Source: Clostridia bacterium (lineage in GTDB: Bacteria > Bacillota > Clostridia > Christensenellales > Borkfalkiaceae). Taken from it: 64,000 nucleotides of DNA. The notes under the pieces were generated by a model. That model saw only the letters and a program-made list of their open reading frames with translations, did no database searches and was not told the origin of the DNA. The stretch spans positions 25,166-89,165 of the forward strand of contig JAFSRT010000007.1 of the NCBI GenBank assembly GCA_017445995.1, given 5' to 3'. This document shows, piece after piece, positions 16,431 to 26,587 of this stretch. The first letter of the stretch is position 1. Every line of letters begins with the position of its first letter. Made by a program: the position numbers and the translations under genes.

Positions 16431-17921
16431 TTATTTATTATACATATTTTCGTATTCGATAGAGGATTTATTCCACGAAAAGTCGGAACTCATAGCGTTG
16501 TTTTGAACTTTCTTCCAACTTTCTTTATTATAGAAAGTTTTAATTGCTTCGTTAATTGTATAAAGCATATCGTGAGCGTTGTAATCGTGGAAGGTAAAGC
16601 CGTTGCCTACCCCTTCGTAAAACGCCTTTATACTGTCGTTAAGTCCGCCTGTTTCCCTTACTACCGAAACCGTGCCGTAGCGCGACGCTATCATTTGAGA
16701 AAGCCCGCAAGGTTCCATTTTGGACGGCATAAGGAAAATATCGGCGCCCGAATAAATCTTTCTCGATAAGTCCTGATTATAAGCGATTATAGAAACGCAT
16801 TTGCCTTTATAATTATACGCGACGTGATTGAAATAGTTTTCATAAGATATTTCGCCTTTGCCGAGAATAATTACCTGAACGTCTTGTTTTAACAGGTCTT
16901 CTATGGTGCAACGCACTAAGTCGAGACCCTTATGCGATACGAGACGGGAAATTATAGCGATAATAGGCACGTCTGACCTTACCGGAAGAGAAAGCATTTT
17001 TTGTAATTCTTCTTTACAAACCGCTTTACCGGATAAGTCCTTTTCGTCGTAATTCTTAAATAGGTATTTATCGGTTTTCGGATTATAATAATCGTAGTCG
17101 ATACCGTTCAGAATACCGAATAATTTATGTTCGTTTCTGATTATAATGTTTTCAAGCCCGTGTGCAAAATAGGCGTTCTTTATTTCAGAAGCGTACGTTG
17201 GGCTAACGGTTGATACGATATCGCACATTTCGATTGCGCCTTTCATTAAGTTTACGTTTCCGTCAAACTCGATAAACGCGCGTAAATTCTGAGAAAAACC
17301 GAACAGGTCTTCGTAAGTATCGATACCGAAAACGCCCTGATACTCAATATTGTGAATTGTGAAAACCGCTTTAATTCTTCTGAACTTTTCGTCGCCGTAA
17401 TAGATACCTTTAAGGTAGATTATCGACGCTGCCGTCTGCCAGTCGTTGCAGTTAATTACGTCGGGATAAATATCTAATCGGGCAATCGTGTCGAGAGCCG
17501 CGCGAGAGAAAAACGCGTATCTTTCTCCGTCGTCGTAAAACCCGTAAATATTTCCTTCTCTCTTAAAGTAATATTCGTTATCTAAAAAGTAATACTTTAC
17601 CCCGTCCTGTTCGTAAGAGAAAACGCCGCAGTATTGCCATCTCCAACCGACGGAAACGTTAAAATTCGTTATATAAGTAAACTTCGACTTAAATTCGTCC
17701 GAAATATTGCTGTATAACGGCAAAATAACGCTGACTTCGTAATTGCCACGTTTTGCAAGCGCTTTCGGAAGCGAACCCATAACGTCCGCAAGCCCACCCG
17801 TCGCAATAAAAGGCGCACATTCAGAGCCAAGGAATATAACTTTCTTTTTATCAGGAATTTCTTCCTTAATTTTTACGGCTGTTTTTTTCGTTGTAGTTTT
17901 TACTGTGTTTTTCTTTTCCAT
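16431..17921 (-). CDS. glgA: Glycogen synthase (ADP-glucose, GT5)
   Basis: Transfers glucose from ADP-glucose to a growing alpha-1,4-glucan. The 496 residues include a lysine/threonine-rich N-terminal extension of about 25 residues before the GT5 domain (VIFLGSECAPF). The second Rossmann domain shows AIISRLVSHKGLDL and MPSKMEPCGLSQMIASRYGT with the catalytic Glu, then RETGGLNDS. The usual KTGGL at the N-terminal ADP-glucose site reads ATGGL, so the lysine is replaced by alanine. I believe such variants occur in clostridial enzymes, but could not check. It lies between glgD and glgP in one operon. Confidence 0.93.
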   Translation of the reverse strand: MEKKNTVKTTTKKTAVKIKEEIPDKKKVIFLGSECAPFIATGGLADVMGSLPKALAKRGNYEVSVILPLYSNISDEFKSKFTYITNFNVSVGWRWQYCGVFSYEQDGVKYYFLDNEYYFKREGNIYGFYDDGERYAFFSRAALDTIARLDIYPDVINCNDWQTAASIIYLKGIYYGDEKFRRIKAVFTIHNIEYQGVFGIDTYEDLFGFSQNLRAFIEFDGNVNLMKGAIEMCDIVSTVSPTYASEIKNAYFAHGLENIIIRNEHKLFGILNGIDYDYYNPKTDKYLFKNYDEKDLSGKAVCKEELQKMLSLPVRSDVPIIAIISRLVSHKGLDLVRCTIEDLLKQDVQVIILGKGEISYENYFNHVAYNYKGKCVSIIAYNQDLSRKIYSGADIFLMPSKMEPCGLSQMIASRYGTVSVVRETGGLNDSIKAFYEGVGNGFTFHDYNAHDMLYTINEAIKTFYNKESWKKVQNNAMSSDFSWNKSSIEYENMYNK

Positions 17922-17946
17922 AATTCACCTTATCAATATTTTTTAT

Positions 17947-19059
17947 CTAAATCATTATACCTTTACTGATGTAGAACGGATGATTTTCGCTACCCGACAA
18001 AATCTTTTTATCGCGTATTACAACGTTTTTATCGGTAATAATGCAGTTTAACATTGCGTTTTCTCCGATAACGGTATCTTGCATTACGATACTGTTTTTG
18101 ATAACCGCACCGCGCGCTACCTTTACGTTTCTGAATATGATGCTGTTTTCGATATGTCCTTCAATTATACAGCCGTCCGCAATCATAGAGTTTTTAACTA
18201 CGGCGTTGTTGCCGTATTTTGTAGGCGCTGAATCTCTGATTTTTGTAAATACACTTCTGTCGCCGAACAATTCGTGGCTTATTTCAGGGTTTAATATGTC
18301 CATATTGCTTTGATAGTACGCTTGAAGGGACGTGATACCCGCATAGTAGCCTTCGTGTTTATATCCTATAATGTTCATACTCTTTAAGTTATTTACGATA
18401 ACGTCGGTAGTAAATCTATGCTTATTTCTTGCAATCGCGTCCAAAACGATACTCTGTAAAAGAGATTTTTTAAGAATAAACACGTTAGTAAACACGTTAA
18501 TTTTTTTATTGTGTTCAGGGATTTTATATTCAAGCCCTACAACCCTATTATCGTTTATTTGAAGGGAAGTAACCGCTTCTTCGGATATTACGTCAGTCAT
18601 TTTTTCTTTATAAACGAGAGTGATATCCGCCCTGTTTCTTATGTGGTATTCTATAATTTCGTTAAAGTTAAGTCTTGCTATCGTATCGCAGTCGGTCATA
18701 ACGACGTAATCTTCGTCTGCCCTTTCGATAAAGTTAATAGCGCCTTTTAAGGCTTCTAACCTTGAATTATAGATACTGTCGTTTCCAAGATCGGAAAATG
18801 GCGGAAGGAAAATGATACCGCCGTCTTTTCTCGCTAAATCCCAGTCTTTACCGCTTCCTACGTGGTCCATAAGCGACTGATAGTTGTTTTTTGTTATGAT
18901 ACCTACCGTATCGATACCCGAGTTTACGAGATTTGAAAGCGGAAAATCTATAAGCCTGTATCTGCCCGCGAAAGGAATAGAACCCATAGTTCTTATTCTT
19001 ACGAGTTCGGGAACGTTTATATCGTGAATATTAGTAAATATTATTCCAACGGCTTTCAT
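17947..19059 (-). CDS. glgD: Glucose-1-phosphate adenylyltransferase regulatory subunit
   Basis: GlgD-type partner of GlgC; in Firmicutes the pair forms a heterotetramer in which GlgD modulates activity. The 370 residues have the divergent N-terminus typical of GlgD (IRTMGSIPFAGRYRLIDFPLSN) without the GGQGSRL loop, a DCDTIAR motif, and a left-handed beta-helix C-terminal part (hexapeptide repeats from about 290). The ATG overlaps the glgC stop by one base, supporting equimolar coupled synthesis. The missing nucleotide-binding loop argues that it is not catalytic. Confidence 0.93.
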   Translation of the reverse strand: MKAVGIIFTNIHDINVPELVRIRTMGSIPFAGRYRLIDFPLSNLVNSGIDTVGIITKNNYQSLMDHVGSGKDWDLARKDGGIIFLPPFSDLGNDSIYNSRLEALKGAINFIERADEDYVVMTDCDTIARLNFNEIIEYHIRNRADITLVYKEKMTDVISEEAVTSLQINDNRVVGLEYKIPEHNKKINVFTNVFILKKSLLQSIVLDAIARNKHRFTTDVIVNNLKSMNIIGYKHEGYYAGITSLQAYYQSNMDILNPEISHELFGDRSVFTKIRDSAPTKYGNNAVVKNSMIADGCIIEGHIENSIIFRNVKVARGAVIKNSIVMQDTVIGENAMLNCIITDKNVVIRDKKILSGSENHPFYISKGIMI

Positions 19060-20264
19060 TATTTATTACCCCCATTAGATACGTCTTTATCTATCATTGC
19101 ACCGCCTTCGACAACGGCGTCCGATACGACGATTAAGTTTCTTCCGACAACCGCAATACCTTTATTGCTTTCTTTCGGTTCGCCGACTTTTGCGTTCGCG
19201 CAGATTACCGTGTTTTCGTCGATAATCGAATATTCGATTTTAGCGCCTTCTTCGATTGTTACGTCGGACATAATAATACTGTTTTTAACCGACGCGCCTT
19301 CTTTAACGATAACCGAACTTGCCAAAATCGAGTTTTCTACGTCGCCGTATATTTCGCAACCGGACATTATAATACTGTTGGTAACCTTTGCGCCGTCCTT
19401 AATGTAGTGCGGTGGCGCAAGCGGGCTTCTCGACTGTATTTTCCATGAATTATCGGTAACGTCGAACTTCGGCGAGTCGCCGAGTAAGTCCATATTCGCT
19501 TCGTAAAGCGAATCAATCGTTCCAACGTCTTTCCAGTAGCCCTTAAACTCGTAAGCCATCATCTTTTCGCCATTTTTTAACATTTTAGGCAAAATATCTT
19601 TACCGAAATCGTTAGACGAGTTCGGGTCGGAATTATCTTCTTCCAGATATTTAAAGAGTTTTTGCGCGGTAAAAATGTAAATACCCATAGACGCTAAAGT
19701 CGATTTCGGTTGTTTCGGCTTTTCTTCAAATTCGTAAATCGAATTATCGGGATTAGTGTTTAATATACCGAAACGCGACGCTTCTTCCTTCGGAACGTCG
19801 ATAGCGGCAATCGTACAATCCGCACCGTTTAAGATATGATAGTTAAGCATTGTCGAATAATTCATTTTATAAATATGGTCGCCCGATAAAATAAGAATAT
19901 AATCGGGATTAAACTGTTTCATAAAATGCATATTCTGATAAATTGCGTTTGCAGTTCCCTTATACCAGTCTGACGAGTGTTTTCCTTGATACGGCGACAA
20001 AATATGTATTCCGCCGAACGCCCTGTCAAGGTCCCACGGTTGCCCGTTTCCGATATAATCGTTTAATAAAAGCGGTTGATACTGCGTTAAAACACCGACG
20101 GTATCGATACCCGAATTGACGCAGTTTGAAAGCGGAAAGTCTATAATTCTGTATTTTCCGCCGAAAGAAACGGCAGGTTTTGCAATATTATTCGTTAAAG
20201 CATAAAGTCTGCTACCCTGTCCGCCTGCAAGAAGCATTGCAACGCATTTCTTCTTCCTTATCAT
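19059..20264 (-). CDS. glgC: Glucose-1-phosphate adenylyltransferase catalytic subunit
   Basis: Makes ADP-glucose from ATP and glucose-1-phosphate, the committed step of bacterial glycogen synthesis. The 401 residues contain the nucleotide loop [14 protein letters not shown] with [11 protein letters not shown], the metal/substrate motif [11 protein letters not shown], an [10 protein letters not shown] glucose-1-phosphate site, and a C-terminal beta-helix built of hexapeptide repeats. It is coupled to glgD by a one-base overlap and follows glgB by 15 bases. Confidence 0.95.
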   Translation of the reverse strand: MIRKKKCVAMLLAGGQGSRLYALTNNIAKPAVSFGGKYRIIDFPLSNCVNSGIDTVGVLTQYQPLLLNDYIGNGQPWDLDRAFGGIHILSPYQGKHSSDWYKGTANAIYQNMHFMKQFNPDYILILSGDHIYKMNYSTMLNYHILNGADCTIAAIDVPKEEASRFGILNTNPDNSIYEFEEKPKQPKSTLASMGIYIFTAQKLFKYLEEDNSDPNSSNDFGKDILPKMLKNGEKMMAYEFKGYWKDVGTIDSLYEANMDLLGDSPKFDVTDNSWKIQSRSPLAPPHYIKDGAKVTNSIIMSGCEIYGDVENSILASSVIVKEGASVKNSIIMSDVTIEEGAKIEYSIIDENTVICANAKVGEPKESNKGIAVVGRNLIVVSDAVVEGGAMIDKDVSNGGNK

Positions 20265-20279
20265 ATAATTCTCCTTAAA

Positions 20280-22187
20280 TTATTTATTTTCTTCTTTTTC
20301 TTTTATAAAATACATACCCGTAAATTTAGGTAGTTTTATTAAAAACGAATTATCTTTGCCGTGCGACGGCTTTTTAACGGTTTTATAAGATTTTGTTCTG
20401 ACCGTTCCCGTTCCGCCGTACTTTAAGTCATCCGAATTAAATATAAGTTTATATTTTCCCTTTATAGCGCCAAGCCTATACGACGCAAAATCTTTACCTG
20501 AGAAATTGACGATAAATAATATCGCGTTTTTATCTTTATCGAATCTGTAAAAGGCTAAAACGTTGTTGTCCCGTTCGTCGACGGAAACCCAATTAAACCC
20601 GTCCCACGAATCTTCGATTTCAAAAAAAGGTTTATTTTCTTTATAGATTTTATTAAGGTCTTTATTGAATATTTGCAGTTTTTTATGATTTTCATACTTG
20701 GTCATAAAAAACTCTAAACCTTCGTTCTCGTTCCATTCTTTAAACTGCCCGTATTCGTTGCCCATAAAGTTAAGTTTTTTTCCGGGGTGCGCGAACATAT
20801 AGCATAAAAATGCGCGTAAATTAGCGAATTTCGTTTCGATATCCCCCGGCATTTTATCTAAAAGCGATTTTTTGCCGTGCACCACTTCGTCGTGCGAGAT
20901 AGGTAAAACAAAGTTTTCCGCAAACGCATAGAACATCGAGAAAGTCATTTTATTATGGTTTCCCGAACGGAAATACGGGTCGCATTGCATATAGGATAAA
21001 ACATCGTTCATCCAGCCCATATTCCATTTGAAATTAAATCCTAATCCGCCTACGCTTGCAGGTTTGGTGATAAGCGGAAAAGCCGTGCTTTCTTCCGCAA
21101 TCATCATAACGTTAGGGAACTGCGCGAAAACGACGGTGTTTAACGTTTTGAAAAAGTCTATTGCTTCGAGATTATAGTTTCCGCCGTTTCTGTTCGGTAT
21201 CCACTCGCCCGCTTTTCTGTCGAAATCGAGATAAAGCATAGATGCAACCGCGTCAACACGAAGACCGTCGATATGGAACTTTTTAAGAAGGAAAATAGCG
21301 TTCGAGATTAAAAAACTTTTAACTTCGTTTTTGCCCCAGTCGAAAAGTCTTGTACCCCAAGTTTTATGTTCGATTTTGTCCCAAGTGCCGTATTCGTAGC
21401 AAGGTGTTCCGTCAAACTCGTATAAACCGTGTTCGTCTTTCGGGAAATGCCCCGGCACCCAGTCGACTATTACCGCGATACCGTGTTTATGGAATTCGTC
21501 GATAAGACCCATAAAATCTTTCGGCGTTCCGAAACGGGAAGTTATCGAATAATACCCCGTAACCTGATAGCCCCAAGACCCGTCGAACGGATATTCGGAA
21601 ACAGGCATAAACTCTACGTGGGTATACCCCATATCGACGACGTATTTAACTAATTCGGAAGATAATTCCTTATAAGTGTAATAACTTCCGTCGTCATGTT
21701 TTTTCCAGGACGCAAGATTCAGTTCGTAGATATTAACGGGCTTATCGTAATAAGGCGTTTTATTTTTTAAGTATTCGCCGTCTTGCCAAGCGTACCCTTC
21801 TAAATCGTAGATTTTCGACGCGGTACAAGGCGGAACTTCCGAATAAAATGCGTACGGGTCTGCTTTTAATACCGTTTTTCCGTTATTATTTACCGCAAAC
21901 TTGTATTTATCGTATTCGTTTAAGCCTTCGATAAACAACTCGAAAATACCGCCGTCTGAAATCCTTTTCATAACGTTCGCGGAATTATTCCAGCCGTTAA
22001 AATCTCCGACAACCGAAACGCTTTCGGCTTTCGGCGCCCAAGTCCTGAATACAACGCCTTTTACGTCGTTTTTTTTGGTAAGATGCGCACCTAATAAGTC
22101 GTATGCGTCGTAATTAGTTCCCTGATGGAATAAATATACGGGAAAATCTTCACTATTCTGTTTTTCTTGTCGTTTTATTTTTTCCAT
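20280..22187 (-). CDS. glgB: 1,4-alpha-glucan branching enzyme (GH13)
   Basis: Creates alpha-1,6 branches in glycogen. The 635 residues begin with a CBM48-like domain (YDLLGAHLTKKNDVKGVVFRTWAPKAESVSVVGDFNGW), followed by the GH13 barrel with MPVSEYPFDGSWGYQVTGYYS, the nucleophile region GLRVDAVASMLY, the acid/base Glu in MIAEESTAFP and SHDEVVHGKKS. The C-terminal beta-domain includes FIVNFSG. The length fits GlgB lacking the extra N-terminal domain of E. coli. It is second in the operon after pgi. Confidence 0.95.
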   Translation of the reverse strand: MEKIKRQEKQNSEDFPVYLFHQGTNYDAYDLLGAHLTKKNDVKGVVFRTWAPKAESVSVVGDFNGWNNSANVMKRISDGGIFELFIEGLNEYDKYKFAVNNNGKTVLKADPYAFYSEVPPCTASKIYDLEGYAWQDGEYLKNKTPYYDKPVNIYELNLASWKKHDDGSYYTYKELSSELVKYVVDMGYTHVEFMPVSEYPFDGSWGYQVTGYYSITSRFGTPKDFMGLIDEFHKHGIAVIVDWVPGHFPKDEHGLYEFDGTPCYEYGTWDKIEHKTWGTRLFDWGKNEVKSFLISNAIFLLKKFHIDGLRVDAVASMLYLDFDRKAGEWIPNRNGGNYNLEAIDFFKTLNTVVFAQFPNVMMIAEESTAFPLITKPASVGGLGFNFKWNMGWMNDVLSYMQCDPYFRSGNHNKMTFSMFYAFAENFVLPISHDEVVHGKKSLLDKMPGDIETKFANLRAFLCYMFAHPGKKLNFMGNEYGQFKEWNENEGLEFFMTKYENHKKLQIFNKDLNKIYKENKPFFEIEDSWDGFNWVSVDERDNNVLAFYRFDKDKNAILFIVNFSGKDFASYRLGAIKGKYKLIFNSDDLKYGGTGTVRTKSYKTVKKPSHGKDNSFLIKLPKFTGMYFIKEKEENK

Positions 22188-22212
22188 AACCTATAAATAT
22201 CGTTTTATTTTT

Positions 22213-23643
22213 TTAACAAAAATATTCCGGATTTTTCTTCGGTGAATTGTCCATTTCTTTTTTGGTGTTTTCATAACCTTTTCTTCCGAAAAGTGCGTAA
22301 GTCGCGTTTTTACCGCCTTCTACACCCGGTTGATTAAAGGTGTCGATATTAAGCATTGCACCGCAATAAGCAGTTTCAAGTTCGAACATAAATAAAAGTT
22401 CGCCCAAGGTAAACGCGTTGATTTCAGGAAGTAAAACGGTGTAATTCAATCTGTTAGCCGTTGTAAGCGCGTATTCCGTCGCTACCCTTTCGGTGTTTAT
22501 TAGTTCACCCATAGTGTGCCCTGATAAAAAGGCAACGTCCGGAATATTATCGCAACCGTTAGGGATTTCAACGTTAGTTCTGAAGTTTTTAACGCCTAAA
22601 ATGGTGATGACCTTATCAAACGGCCCTTCCCTGTATAACTGAACCTGAGAGTGCTGGTCGGTAACGCCAAGCGCTTTAACAGGCGTTTGACCTACGTTTA
22701 CGACGTTTCCGTCTCTGTCAACAGATTTTCCGAGACTTTCGCCCCAAAGTTGACAATACCAGTCGGCAATATATTTAAGCCCGTCGCTATAAGGCATCAT
22801 TACCGATATATTTTTGCCTTTTTTCATAGCAAGACATTCTAAAAGTGCGGACATTAAAGCAGGATTTTTTCTAACGTCTTTATTTTTACAAACCTTGTCC
22901 ATATATCCTGCGCCCGCGAGTAATTGTTTAATATCTATACCGACTACCGCGGCAGGCAATAATCCGACAGGACATAACTCGGAAAATCTTCCGCCAACCC
23001 CGTCCGGAATATAGAAGGTTTTAAGCCCTTCTTCTTTTGCGATTTTTATTAAGTTGCCTTTTGAAAGAGACGTCGTCGCTATCATATGGTCTTTTGCGTT
23101 TTTGCCGTATTTTTTCTTTAAGATATCCATAATAATCAGATATTGCGACATCGTTTCGCTCGTTCCACCGCTTTTCGTTATAACGTTAAAACAGGTTTTA
23201 TCTAAATTTAGAACGTCTAAAAGTGCCTGCATCCTTTCAGGGTCTACGTTGTCTTCAACGTAAAGTTTAGGGAACTTTCTTACTGATTTAGGAAGTTCGT
23301 TGTGCTTTAAATGGCAAAGCGCCTGAAAAACCGAAATAGGTCCGAGTGCCGAACCGCCGATACCTAATACTACGAAATTATCAAATTTTTTCTTTATATC
23401 TTTTGCCGTCGCGATAATATCGTTTACGATTTCCTTTTGATTATAAGGAAGTTCCGTCCAACCCATCATACCTTCGCCACGGTGTTCTTTAACGTAATTA
23501 AAAGCAAAAGAAGAAAGTTTTTTGTTATCGTTAAAATCTTTAACGGTAAATCCTTCTTTCTCTCCGACGTATTCCGCCATCATATTGTTGTAATCAAGCG
23601 TTAAAGACATACTTTTGCACCACTCTTTGTTCTTATAATTCAT
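22213..23643 (-). CDS. pgi: Glucose-6-phosphate isomerase
   Basis: Interconverts glucose-6-phosphate and fructose-6-phosphate. The 476 residues show LGIGGSALGPISVFQAL near the N-terminus, the VITKSGGTSETMSQYL phosphate-binding segment, GVGGRFSELCPVGLLPAA, and the C-terminal FNQPGVEGGKNATYALFG signature. GGAGAC lies before the ATG. As first gene of the glycogen operon it links fructose-6-phosphate made or used in glycolysis to glucan storage. A consensus promoter is upstream. Confidence 0.95.
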   Translation of the reverse strand: MNYKNKEWCKSMSLTLDYNNMMAEYVGEKEGFTVKDFNDNKKLSSFAFNYVKEHRGEGMMGWTELPYNQKEIVNDIIATAKDIKKKFDNFVVLGIGGSALGPISVFQALCHLKHNELPKSVRKFPKLYVEDNVDPERMQALLDVLNLDKTCFNVITKSGGTSETMSQYLIIMDILKKKYGKNAKDHMIATTSLSKGNLIKIAKEEGLKTFYIPDGVGGRFSELCPVGLLPAAVVGIDIKQLLAGAGYMDKVCKNKDVRKNPALMSALLECLAMKKGKNISVMMPYSDGLKYIADWYCQLWGESLGKSVDRDGNVVNVGQTPVKALGVTDQHSQVQLYREGPFDKVITILGVKNFRTNVEIPNGCDNIPDVAFLSGHTMGELINTERVATEYALTTANRLNYTVLLPEINAFTLGELLFMFELETAYCGAMLNIDTFNQPGVEGGKNATYALFGRKGYENTKKEMDNSPKKNPEYFC

Positions 23644-23684
23644 ATAACCGTCTCCTTTTTTACATACTAATTTAATATATATAT

Positions 23685-23713
23685 AATATATAACAATAAA
23701 AAATAATTGTCAA
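23685..23713 (-). promoter_or_regulatory. Promoter of the pgi-glgBCDAP operon
   Basis: On the minus strand TTGACA (23708-23713), 17 bases and TATATT (23685-23690) precede pgi. No operator palindrome was recognised. Confidence 0.8.
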
Positions 23714-23785
23714 TAATTATTAAAAATTTATTACAATATTTACCATTTTTTATTGCATATTTTGTGCAATCCGCACAAAAAAGCG

Positions 23786-23818
23786 TAAAAAAAGTCCGCT
23801 ACCCTTTCGGTGCGGACT
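23786..23818 (-). terminator. Intrinsic terminator of valS
   Basis: AGTCCGC (23793-23799) pairs with GCGGACT (23812-23818), extended by ACC/GGT around a bulge, and the minus-strand stem is followed by a T-run. Confidence 0.9.
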
Positions 23819-23839
23819 GAAAAACTATAATAAACAAAC

Positions 23840-26467
23840 TTAACCTTTAAGTTCTTTCATTTGTTTTAAGAGTTTTTCTCTCATATCAATATACTTATTG
23901 AGTTTTTCTCTTTCGCTGTCAACAAGTTGTTTTGGCGCTTTCTCTAAAAATCCGTTGTTGGATAATTTTCCGCTTGCCCTTTTAATTTCGTTTTCAACGT
24001 CAAAAAGTTCTTTTTCTATTCTAATAATCTCTTTTTCAAAATCAACGAGTTCGCCGAGCGGAATAAAAAGTTCAAAACCGTTAATAACCTGTGAAACGGT
24101 CTTTTCTGTCAACTGATTTTTATCTTCTATTATTTCAATCTTATCAACGCCCGCTAATTTTTCAATATAAATAGAGCCGTTTTTAATAGTCGACTTACGA
24201 TCGGTTTTAATAAACAGATTTACCTTTTTAGAAGGACTTGCCCCTACTTTTTGCTTAACGTTTCTAACCGATTTAATAATTTCTTTAATAGGGTCTATTT
24301 CCGATTGCGCTTTAACGTAATTGAACTTCGCGTTATATCTCGGGAAAGACGCAAGCATCAAAGGACCTTCTGTATTCGGTAAACTCTTATAAATCTTTTC
24401 CGTAATAAACGGAACGAACGGATGCAACAACTTTAATACTTCGCCTAAAACGTATATTAAAACGCTTATTGTATAATTGCGACGAACATCGTCGTCCCCG
24501 TATAAATACGGTTTCGTTAATTCAATATACCAGTCGCAGAAATCGTTCCAAACGAAATCGTAAAGGTTGGCAAGCGCAATACCCATTTCGTATTTTTCCA
24601 TACAAATAGTAACGTTTTTAACCGTTTTATTGAGTTTCGTTATAATCCATTTATCGGCGGAATTGAGTTTAACTTCGCCTATCGGATATATCGTTTTATC
24701 TTCCGAGTTTAAGATAACGAATCTCGACGCGTTCCAGATTTTATTCATAAAGTTTCTTGCGCCTTCGATTTTTTCGTCGGAAAATCTCATATCGCTACCG
24801 ACCGAAACGCCGTTAATTAAAGAAAACCTTAACGTATCCGCGCCGTATTTTGAAATAATTTCCGTCGGGTCGATACCGTTGCCTAACGACTTACTCATTT
24901 TTCTGCCCTGCGAATCGCGGACTAAACCGTGAATTAAAACGTCCTTAAACGGTATTCTATTCATATGTTCAAGCCCCGAGAAAATCATACGTGCTACCCA
25001 GAAGAAAATAATATCGTACCCCGTAACCAAAACGTCGGTCGGATAGAAATATTTTAAGTCTTCGGTATTGTCGGGATATCCAAGCGTCGAGAACGGCCAA
25101 AGCGCCGAAGAAAACCAAGTATCCAAAACGTCTTCGTCCTGCTTGATATTTTTGCCGCCGCATTTAGTACAAACTTTAACGTCTTCTTTGCTGATTATCA
25201 TTTCACCGCAGTCCTGACAGTAGTAAGCGGGTATTCTGTGCCCCCACCACAGTTGACGGGAAATACACCAGTCTTTGATGTTTTCCATCCAATTAAAATA
25301 AATCTTTGAAAACCTGTCGGGAACAAAACGAACGCTTTTTTTCCTTACTACGTCGATAGCAGGTTTTGCAAGCGGTTCCATTTTAACGAACCATTGTTTT
25401 GAAACAATAGGTTCTACCGTGTGATTACATCTGTAACAATGCCCTACGCTATGGTGTAAAGGTTCGATTTTAACTAAAAGACCTAAATCTTTAAGTTCGT
25501 TAACTACCTTTTCGCGACAGGTAAGCGCCGGCATACCGTTGTATTTGCCCGCTTTTTCGTTCATAGTTCCGTCGTCGTTCATAACTTTTACTACTTCGAG
25601 ATTATGGCGAAGCCCTACTTCAAAGTCGTTCGGGTCGTGCGCAGGCGTGATTTTTACCGCACCGGTACCGAATTCAAGTTCAACGTATTCGTCGGCAACG
25701 ACGGGTATTTCTTTGTTGATTAAAGGTAAAATAAGAGTTTTACCCACGTATTTTGCAAATCTTTTATCTTTAGGATTAACTGCAACCGCCGTGTCGCCGA
25801 ACATTGTTTCAGGACGGGACGTTGCGACGGTAATAAAATCTTCGCCGTCTTTAATCGGGTAGTTTATATACCAAAGGTGGCTGTCTTCTTCAACGTACTC
25901 TACTTCCGCGTCGGAAAGCGCAGTCTTACAGTCGGGACACCAGTTGATTATTCTGTCGCCCCTATAAATCAGACCTTTATTATATAAGTTTACGAAAACT
26001 TCCTTAACGGCTTTAGAACACTTTTCGTCCATGGTAAAGGCAAGCCTTGACCAGTCGCAAGACGAACCCAAGGTTTTAAGTTGTTCTATTATTCTTCCGC
26101 CGTACTGTTCCTTCCAAGCCCAAGCGCGTTTTAAAAATCCTTCTCTGCCGATATCGTTTTTAGTAACGCCTTCTTTTGCCATCTGTTCAACGATTTTAAC
26201 TTCGGTAGCGATAGACGCGTGATCCGTTCCCGGAAGCCAGAGAGCGCTGTAACCCTGCATCCTTTTAAACCTTATTAAAGTATCCTGCAAAGTTTCGTCA
26301 AGCGCGTGCCCCATGTGGAGTTGCCCGGTAATATTTGGGGGCGGTATAACTATGGTGAACGGAAGTTTTTCCGAATCTATTTTTGCTTTGAAATATCCGT
26401 TATTTTCCCATTCTTCGTAAATTTCTTTTTCAAATTCAGAAGGGTTATAGGATTTTGACATATCCAT
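23840..26467 (-). CDS. valS: Valyl-tRNA synthetase
   Basis: Class I synthetase charging tRNA-Val, with editing of misacylated threonine. The 875 residues have the HIGH-type motif [16 protein letters not shown], the editing domain ([19 protein letters not shown] and [15 protein letters not shown]), zinc-like CQDCG/CTKCGG pair, the KMSKS motif [14 protein letters not shown] and a C-terminal coiled coil ([27 protein letters not shown]) that contacts tRNA. AAGGAG lies 8 bases before the ATG. Own promoter and terminator make it a single-gene unit. The leader is too short for a T-box. Confidence 0.96.
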   Translation of the reverse strand: MDMSKSYNPSEFEKEIYEEWENNGYFKAKIDSEKLPFTIVIPPPNITGQLHMGHALDETLQDTLIRFKRMQGYSALWLPGTDHASIATEVKIVEQMAKEGVTKNDIGREGFLKRAWAWKEQYGGRIIEQLKTLGSSCDWSRLAFTMDEKCSKAVKEVFVNLYNKGLIYRGDRIINWCPDCKTALSDAEVEYVEEDSHLWYINYPIKDGEDFITVATSRPETMFGDTAVAVNPKDKRFAKYVGKTLILPLINKEIPVVADEYVELEFGTGAVKITPAHDPNDFEVGLRHNLEVVKVMNDDGTMNEKAGKYNGMPALTCREKVVNELKDLGLLVKIEPLHHSVGHCYRCNHTVEPIVSKQWFVKMEPLAKPAIDVVRKKSVRFVPDRFSKIYFNWMENIKDWCISRQLWWGHRIPAYYCQDCGEMIISKEDVKVCTKCGGKNIKQDEDVLDTWFSSALWPFSTLGYPDNTEDLKYFYPTDVLVTGYDIIFFWVARMIFSGLEHMNRIPFKDVLIHGLVRDSQGRKMSKSLGNGIDPTEIISKYGADTLRFSLINGVSVGSDMRFSDEKIEGARNFMNKIWNASRFVILNSEDKTIYPIGEVKLNSADKWIITKLNKTVKNVTICMEKYEMGIALANLYDFVWNDFCDWYIELTKPYLYGDDDVRRNYTISVLIYVLGEVLKLLHPFVPFITEKIYKSLPNTEGPLMLASFPRYNAKFNYVKAQSEIDPIKEIIKSVRNVKQKVGASPSKKVNLFIKTDRKSTIKNGSIYIEKLAGVDKIEIIEDKNQLTEKTVSQVINGFELFIPLGELVDFEKEIIRIEKELFDVENEIKRASGKLSNNGFLEKAPKQLVDSEREKLNKYIDMREKLLKQMKELKG

Positions 26468-26502
26468 AGCAATTTCTCCTTAATAAAAAATATGCAAAAG
26501 TT

Positions 26503-26531
26503 ATTATACAAAAAATGATATAAATTGTCAA
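26503..26531 (-). promoter_or_regulatory. Promoter of valS
   Basis: Minus-strand TTGACA (26526-26531), 17-base spacer, TATAAT (26503-26508). The -35 overlaps a plus-strand TTGTCA (26525-26530) which, with TATTAT at 26549-26554, may drive the divergent ABC importer. Confidence 0.8.
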
Positions 26532-26587
26532 TTATAATTCCTAAATCATATTATATTTTATAGATAAAATTTTTTAGGAGAAAAAGT

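Noticed and set aside
26468..26587. Thiamine riboswitch for the importer
   Set aside because: The 120-base gap lacks the conserved TPP aptamer motifs and is filled by two promoters.
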